Shown: in pieces, positions 37,831 through 39,516 of the stretch | How the letters are laid out: each line of letters begins with the position of its first letter | How positions within the stretch are numbered: position 1 is the stretch's first letter | Virus record (IMG/VR): IMGVR_UViG_3300019487_000056 | Span: 1-39,516 of that record | Direction: 5' to 3' (one strand) | Origin: a virus | DNA: 39,516 nucleotides | Made by a program: the position numbers and the translations under genes | Notes under the pieces: model-generated | Told to the model about the DNA's origin: nothing | Databases searched by the model: none | The model's input: the letters and a program-made list of their open reading frames with translations, nothing else

Positions 37831-39516
37831 ATGCCCAACAACAAGAAGCTCAGCCCGGACCAGGTCGAGTCGGTGTCGGCGATCGTCAAGAAGAACACGA
37901 CAGCCGTCTCCACCGACCAGGTTGTCATTGAAACGAACCCGACCGCAGTCGGAGAGGTCTTGACGATCACGGGGCTGAACACCGGCTCACACAGCGCCGA
38001 ATGGCAGGCACCTGCGGGAGGCCCGCCTTCCGGTGCTGCGGCAGGGGACCTCGCCGGATTCTACCCAGGACCTATGGTCGACAGGATCGAGGGCCTCGAC
38101 GTTCCGACTCCTCTCGCTGATCGCTTTCTCAAGGTGAACGCTCCCGGGTCGATGTTCGAGTTCGTACCGTACGGCACCGGCCCGAATATGGTCGCACAGG
38201 GCAACCATACCCACGACGCGTCGGCCATCGTGACGGGGCAAATCGCACTCGCCCGAGGAGGGACGGCGGCGGATCTCTCCGCAACGGGGGGCGCCAACCA
38301 GTTCGTGCGGCAGTCCGGCATTGGCGCTCCGTTCACGGTCTCGACGCTGGCGTTCGGAGATATCCCCGCGCCAGTCCTCCCGATCGTCCCGACGGACAAG
38401 GGCGGACTCGGCTTCGATGCAAGCGCTTCGACGGGGCTTCCGTTCTTCGACGTCCCGGGCGTCGTCACGATGCGGAATGCCGTGCTAAACGACGTTGTCG
38501 ACGCCACGGAGACCACGACGTTTGTCTTCCCTGGCCCGCACACCGTCTCGCCTCCAGATACGAACGCGCTATGCGACACGACGGGCGGCGGTTTCACGCT
38601 GAGCATAAACTCCAGCTACTCGACGAGGTTCACCGGGGGTGGCGTCGTCACAATCACGAAGATCGCGGCCGCAAACACGCTTACGATCGACATCACCGGC
38701 GGATGGACGATCGAAGGCGCGGCCAGCATCGGGCTGGCCGGCGTCGCGTCAGTATCGATCTTCCTGCCGGACTCCGGCACGACGGGGTGGATCGTCGGCA
38801 CCACGACAGGCGGCGGTGGCGCTCCGCACGCTCTTCTGTCGGCGACGCATACCGATACGTCGGCTGCCGCGCCCGTGCGGGGCGACATCATCGTTGGAAC
38901 GGCGGCGCCACTCTGGGCGCGCTTCCCGATTGGGGTCGTTGGGACCTATCTTCGTTCGACGGGTCTGGACCCTGCATGGAGCGGCATCCTTGCGGCTGAC
39001 CTGAGCGGAATCGTCGCTCTGGCCAACGGAGGAACCGGCGCCAACCTGAGCGCGACCGGCGGCGCTGGCCAGTACGTCAAGCAGTCCGGGGTGGGCGTCG
39101 CGTTCACCGTCGGAACGATCCCTGCCGGGGACATTCCGAGTGGCATCTCCGCGATCAAGATTTCGTCGGGCCTCGTCGACAACGCAGAATTCGACCGACT
39201 CGACGGGGTCACGTCGAACATCCAGACGCAGCTTGACGCGAAGGTTCCGCAGACTAGGACGTTGATCACTACGGCGCCGCTCACGATCGACGGCGTCGGG
39301 TCGGCTGATCTGTCGGCGAACCGGACGCTCGCGGTATCCAGCGCCACGGCGGCTGCGCCTGGCGTAATCCAGCTCGCCAATCACCTTGGAGGCACCGCGG
39401 CGGCGCCGACGGTCACGGGGATACAGGAGACCGGCGGACCGACCAGCCTCACGATCGGAGCGATCGCGACGGGCGCAATTCTCGTTCGTTCCGGCGGGTC
39501 GATCATCGGGCAGACA
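37831..39516 (+). CDS. Large tail fibre protein, continuing past the window edge
   Basis: The gene is open for 562 codons to the end of the window. It starts MPNNKKLSPDQVESVSAIVK and carries motifs common in phage tail fibres: GDLAGFYPGPMVDRIEG and its relative of the type G-D-L-x-G-x-Y-P, a THDASAIVTG segment, GVIQLAN followed by GGTAAAPTVTG, and two copies of GGTxADLSATGG or GGTxANLSATGG about 770 bases apart. Such repeats build trimeric shafts with a receptor-binding tip that would lie to the right of the window. The last residues are not visible. Confidence 0.72.
   Translation, partial: MPNNKKLSPDQVESVSAIVKKNTTAVSTDQVVIETNPTAVGEVLTITGLNTGSHSAEWQAPAGGPPSGAAAGDLAGFYPGPMVDRIEGLDVPTPLADRFLKVNAPGSMFEFVPYGTGPNMVAQGNHTHDASAIVTGQIALARGGTAADLSATGGANQFVRQSGIGAPFTVSTLAFGDIPAPVLPIVPTDKGGLGFDASASTGLPFFDVPGVVTMRNAVLNDVVDATETTTFVFPGPHTVSPPDTNALCDTTGGGFTLSINSSYSTRFTGGGVVTITKIAAANTLTIDITGGWTIEGAASIGLAGVASVSIFLPDSGTTGWIVGTTTGGGGAPHALLSATHTDTSAAAPVRGDIIVGTAAPLWARFPIGVVGTYLRSTGLDPAWSGILAADLSGIVALANGGTGANLSATGGAGQYVKQSGVGVAFTVGTIPAGDIPSGISAIKISSGLVDNAEFDRLDGVTSNIQTQLDAKVPQTRTLITTAPLTIDGVGSADLSANRTLAVSSATAAAPGVIQLANHLGGTAAAPTVTGIQETGGPTSLTIGAIATGAILVRSGGSIIGQT
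38257..38372 (+). repeat. Tail fibre repeat unit, first copy
   Basis: This encodes GGTAADLSATGGANQFVR and then a strand ending in FGDIPA. It matches the unit at 39028-39141 in residue order and spacing, with diverged nucleotides. Part of the fibre shaft. Confidence 0.6.
39028..39141 (+). repeat. Tail fibre repeat unit, second copy
   Basis: This encodes GGTGANLSATGGAGQYVK and then a strand ending in GDIPS. Same layout as the copy at 38257-38372; likely a structural duplication in the shaft. Confidence 0.6.

Noticed and set aside
1-39516. tRNA genes, rRNA genes, CRISPR arrays, attachment sites or origins
   Set aside because: Coding sequence fills almost the whole window; the few gaps are short and contain no cloverleaf, spaced direct repeats or att-like structures visible by eye.

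Overview
This window is a late structural (virion morphogenesis) region of a large, contractile-tailed, myovirus-like double-stranded DNA phage or prophage. The evidence is a major capsid protein candidate, a tail sheath, a tail tube candidate, tail assembly chaperones with a programmed frameshift, a tape measure, a baseplate hub, gp25-like and J-like baseplate proteins, and several fibres in the usual myophage order. The DNA is GC-rich (roughly 60%, judged by eye), codons favour G or C at third positions, and most starts have Shine-Dalgarno sequences, so the host is probably a high-GC bacterium. Two lipobox-like signals fit a bacterial host. I cannot name the host or phage genus. Portal, terminase and maturation protease are not in the window and may lie to the left.

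Layout: positions 1-3496 hold six Lys/Glu/Ala-rich helical proteins of unknown function, several sharing a repeated helical motif; they may be internal head or scaffold proteins. Positions 3509-5095 hold a probable capsid decoration protein and the major capsid protein, followed by a strong terminator with a competing upstream pairing (5097-5163). Positions 5181-9529 hold neck and head-tail joining proteins. Positions 9611-16626 hold sheath, tube candidate, an unknown structural protein, a reverse-strand small gene, the frameshifted chaperone pair and the tape measure. Positions 16630-30082 hold a large tail protein, the hub, a sigma-70-type factor, a large unknown tail protein, a gp25-like wedge protein, a fusion of an IS630-type helix-turn-helix with an endonuclease VII domain, a J-like baseplate protein and another wedge-like protein. 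Positions 30098-39516 hold tail fibres and a beta-helix spike, interrupted by a small lipoprotein/holin-like cassette (36305-37367). The last fibre runs off the right edge.

Nearly all genes are on the + strand and tightly packed, often with ATGA, GTGA, TGATG or TAATG overlaps, which suggests one or a few long late transcripts with translational coupling. The only reverse-strand gene I accept is the small one at 13438-13713. The most unusual items are the HTH-endonuclease VII fusion, the sigma factor coupled to baseplate genes, the antisense gene, the attenuator-like structure behind the capsid gene, a shared TGNTATACT motif, and a beta-rich module reused in sheath, baseplate and fibre proteins.
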